Shown here: positions 61,053 to 64,000 of the stretch, one piece after another | How positions within the stretch are numbered: position 1 is the stretch's first letter | Layout: each line of letters begins with the position of its first letter | Origin: Amyloporia xantha | Lineage: Eukaryota; Basidiomycota; Agaricomycetes; Polyporales; Adustoporiaceae | Assembly (NCBI GenBank): GCA_036971615.1 | Contig: JAYKKR010000010.1 | Location: 1,364,001-1,428,000, forward strand | Length of the DNA: 64,000 nt | Reading direction: 5' to 3' | The notes under the pieces: model-generated | The model's database searches: none | What the model was told of the DNA's origin: nothing | The model's input: only the letters and a program-made list of their open reading frames with translations | Translations under genes and position numbers: made by a program

Positions 61053-61766
61053 ACAATCTCGTATATCATATCTGTACCATGTACACTCACGTGTCTTGAG
61101 TAAGACGTTTCGGAAGCAACGAACCATGGTTCAGTGACGTCCTATAACGAATGCGGATAAATGATGGGATCACACCTGTCAGGTACACTGTATAGTACGC
61201 ATCTTGATCAATCGACCTCGCACGGCTATCAAGCTGGACCAGTAAGGATTGTGGTGGCCAGATCATCTCTTTAGAGTGGAAAGATGGCGGCTCAGTTCAA
61301 GATTCTCGACCATGCGGCGACATCCAACCAACCGACGGGAAGATCCTCGCATATCACAGAGCTGCAGGCACATTCTAAGCTTCTTCTAATCTCTGTGCAA
61401 GGCTCATATGCCTCATCAATCGCGGACAATTAATGCGCAGAAAGATGGCCAGCCGCGGGAGCTTGAAGACATCCCGCAGGCCGAATGACTTCCAGGGTTT
61501 AGTCATGCGGATTTGCATAACAAGTCGGTATAGCCGTAGCGACTTTGCACGTTCGTGCGACATACAACTCATTTGTTCACTTTTAGTCATCCACTCACCT
61601 GTAATGTTGTGCATTGACCAGCGGCCAAAATTCAATATTCCGACGCGTATGAATTATTCTGAGAATCGTCACGGACAAAGTGCATATTAAATAATCCGAA
61701 TGCCGTCTGAAATTGTCCTGTGCCTAGCAGAATGTGAAGAGGTCACGTATTCTGAAGAACGCAAGC
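61053..61766. other. Convergent 3' intergenic region
   Basis: About 710 bases between the eIF3d and DSC2 stops. No coding exon or repeat recognised. Confidence 0.45.
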
Positions 61767-63420
61767 CTACGCTCTCGAGCTGAGGAGAAGTGCAGCTGCG
61801 GCTTCAATGTTAGGACTGGAGGAAAAATGTACGTCAGCATTACATCCCATCGTCAACTGTCAGCAGTAAGAGAAAATTGTACACGATCCTAGGAGCATGC
61901 ATACGCATTTCACCCATCGTCCGCTCCGGATTATCAGACAGCCCAACGGTGACTGACCCCACCGCGCGACCGAGCAGAATACCAGTAGCAGAGGCACGAA
62001 CTAGGCAAACATAACCGTCGGACAGCTCACCTCCTGCGCACTACATCGGTGATCACCGCTCGTCGGACGTCTGGGAACATCACCATCAAATTACGTATGT
62101 CGTCCTCCGTGCGCCTCCTATCCTGCATCCTATCACGAAACCTCTCGCGAGCGGCCTCGGCCGCATTCGGTGCCGTTGGCAGCGGCTGCTGCGCAGTGGT
62201 CACTACCTCCGTCTCACTCAGCGCGGGCGCACTCGTCCGGCTACCGACGCGAGTTTCAAGGAAAACGCGCGTTGAGCGCCTCGTGGCTCTTCCTTCTTCT
62301 AACAGTGGCTGGAACCATTGTTTTGCAAATGTTTGAAGTCTGTAGGTAACAGGTTAAGCAGTGGACCATGCACCGGGTAAGAAAATTACCTGTGCGGTAT
62401 ACGCCAACCTTTGAGCTGCAGGATGTCAGACCTGTATATGCATCCTGAGAGGAGACCGATAAATGCGGGTAGTAGACTGGAGGGTAATTGGGAGATAGCT
62501 AGCTGGGAAACAATCAGTACGTTGAAGACTACGAAGTGAACGGAACACGCAAGCCAAGGTTAACAATATCAACGCAAGAGGTATCATATTCACATCTTAA
62601 ATCAAGTTCCTCTGGTAAACCTAATTTCCAGTGCGTTATATAGAAGCCTCCGTACACGATGCATAGGAGAGCACCCTATATAACAGGATGAAGATTTAAG
62701 GAACTCTCGGATGATTGACATACCTTCCACTATTTTGTTCGATAGACTCACCTGTGCTGCTAATACATATATCCATACTTTGTCGCTGACAACTGCACCG
62801 AACACCTTGAATTGATACCCCTGTGGAACCAGTCGTGTATATTGGTACAGAATGCCGAACATGAGGCAGATAGGCCCTGATTGAAGGTTGTTGAAGATGG
62901 AGCCAAGATAACGAGACATTTGCAGCGTAAGAAGGCAGAGAAATATTGTGATCGTTGAGACAAGCGTAGTGACGATAATGAAGGACTGGCGGTATCTACA
63001 AGGTCAAGATGTGATCATGAACGGTATTTGCTGACTCACTGCGTATTTGACGCTACCAAATGATCTCTCGATATGCATACCGATGTTGTACAACAGCAAC
63101 TCGATCAAGAATAAGTCGCTTGAATTTGCACAAGCGAGGTGGTATGTGAATAGACGCCAATACTGTTCGCATTCATGTCAGTCTTGGAAGCCTAGTCAAT
63201 GTTCGCCGCTAGACAGACCTGATAATATTTTGATATATGGGGAATCAGCTGCAAATTCGTATAGTGCTTCACATCAAATATTCCGACTGTAATGGTCGTG
63301 AGTGCAATCCCTAACATCAATCCTATCGTCACAACGCATGAGAGTGAGTACCAGCACTGTAAGCATACACCGTGGTATCAGAGACGTACCCTTTGTCACA
63401 GAGGCATTTTCAAATGCCAT
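61767..63420 (-). CDS. DSC E3 ubiquitin ligase complex subunit 2 (UBAC2-like, rhomboid pseudoprotease)
   Basis: Seven exons (63420-63390, 63322-63219, 63162-63040, 62985-62752, 62502-62390, 62339-62031, 61815-61767) give 320 residues. The N-terminal ~200 residues are multi-pass (GLMLGIALTTITVGIFD, YYQYWRLFTYHLACANS, LFLIELLLYNIGMHIERSFG, KVWIYVLAAQ), as in rhomboid-fold UBAC2/Dsc2. The WR in YWRLFTYH and the ERSFGSVKY turn are conserved rhomboid-like features; no catalytic GxSG is present. The C-terminus (EDDIRNLMVMFPDV, then SPNIEAAAALLLSS) is a CUE/UBA-type ubiquitin-binding helix bundle. The DSC complex sits in Golgi/ER membranes and ubiquitinates membrane proteins, including the SREBP pathway in fungi. 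Introns of 249 and 215 bases are long for this genome. Confidence 0.85.
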
Positions 63421-63597
63421 TTTTGTGTGCCTATTAGTGTGAAGTTGCACTCGGGCGTGGCGAGCGCATTTAAGGCTTTCGGCGGCTAATTATTAGGACG
63501 ATTGTAATTGACGCGTTGCGATCACGAGACTCGTTTAGACGCGTCGTGACGGAGTGGTTCGCTATCCCAGGTCGTTCATCCAAATGTTCGACCTTTA

Positions 63598-63635
63598 ACT
63601 TCAGCTTCAAGCCTCAAGCTTCACAGCTTCAAGGC
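63598..63635 (+). repeat. Short imperfect direct repeats of AGCTTCA(AG)
   Basis: Within about 38 bases the unit AGCTTCA occurs three times, interleaved with CCTCAAGC. Possibly a promoter element cluster for a gene starting just downstream; it may also be simple-sequence drift. Confidence 0.4.
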
Positions 63636-63661
63636 CGGTCATCGCAAGTTGTACACCCAAA

Positions 63662-64000
63662 ATGCGATTTATTTCACTTCCCGCTCATGTACTGATCTGG
63701 AGCTGCTCGTTCTATCTGTCGTATCTGGCGCTCAACTGGAATGACCATGCTCAGGTGACTCTGCATTCGTCCACTGATGTTGAATATGGTCAATGAACCC
63801 TGTATGCCATGGTATGCTGGTACAACGCGAGTCATGACTCAGAACCCTCCTCGATGCGTGTTAGAGTTCCGCTGAACTGTATTCATACCCTGTCCATTCA
63901 CAGCGTTAGCCCACAAGGGGTTGCGACGCTGCTCTGCTCCGCAATCAAAATACTCAACAGATATAACTCGTTCGCTTGAGTACACAAGCAACTATTCTCA
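63662..64000 (+). CDS. Possible 5' end of a gene running out of the window
   Basis: An ATG at 63662 opens a frame coding MRFISLPAHVLIWSCSFYLS, a hydrophobic N-terminus that could be a signal peptide or first membrane segment. It is followed by CAG|GTGACT at 63753-63761, a possible splice donor. Without the next exons no family can be named, and the frame itself stops at about 63797 if unspliced. Confidence 0.25.

Noticed and set aside
62503..62751. Possible extra exon inside the 249-base DSC2 intron (hydrophobic GALLCIVYGGFYITHWKL)
   Set aside because: Joining exon 4 directly to 62502 already gives continuous family-like sequence in phase, so an extra exon is not needed.

Overview
The window is nuclear DNA of a filamentous basidiomycete, almost certainly an agaricomycete. 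Genes are densely packed on both strands and cut by many short GT-AG introns, mostly 48-60 bases. The proteins are eukaryotic and fungal: BUD31, IST3, SPC19, MGM101, KEX1, eIF3d, DSC2. A FunK1-type kinase fragment and a WW-containing multi-pass membrane protein of a family I know from mushroom-forming fungi point to Agaricomycetes. I see no operons, CRISPR arrays, insertion sequences or tRNA genes. Gene models were built by hand from splice sites, reading phase and remembered family sequence, so distal starts and a few junctions are provisional.

Layout. 1-4.7 kb: 5' part of a REEP/YOP1-like membrane protein (minus), BUD31 (plus) and a decayed-looking FunK1 kinase (plus). 5.4-11.9 kb, plus strand: KHA1-like K+/H+ antiporter, an unknown zinc-ribbon-like protein with a C-terminal membrane anchor, and an amidohydrolase. 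13-18.8 kb: SLC1-type acyltransferase (minus) divergent from a coiled-coil protein resembling augmin subunit HAUS8, then a NOL11/UTP8-like nucleolar protein with a telobox just before its start. 19.5-25.1 kb: SPC19 (plus), a CNX1/gephyrin-type molybdenum-cofactor enzyme (minus), a glycerophosphodiester phosphodiesterase (plus). 25.4-33.4 kb: an intronless disordered protein, KEX1 (minus), an ER thioredoxin-fold membrane protein, MGM101 (minus). 33.6-41.6 kb: gamma-tubulin complex component GCP5 (plus), a von Willebrand A protein (minus), a CSN12/THP1 PCI protein (minus). 42-46.7 kb: two membrane-protein genes and a DsbA-like protein (plus). 46.8-54.5 kb: mitochondrial GatB (minus), poly(A) polymerase (plus), a secreted beta-helix protein (minus). 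54.5-57.2 kb is gene-poor. 57.2-63.4 kb: IST3 (minus) and eIF3d (plus) share a 156-base promoter, then DSC2 (minus).

Most genes are housekeeping and do not form a pathway cluster. Loose themes are RNA processing (BUD31, IST3, PAP, NOL11/UTP8-like, CSN12/THP1), mitotic spindle (SPC19, GCP5, HAUS8-like) and mitochondrial information processing (MGM101, GatB). I find no convincing undescribed multi-gene system. The least understood parts are the WW membrane protein, the broken gene before it, the zinc-ribbon/membrane-anchor protein, and the 2.7-kb stretch at 54.5-57.2 kb.
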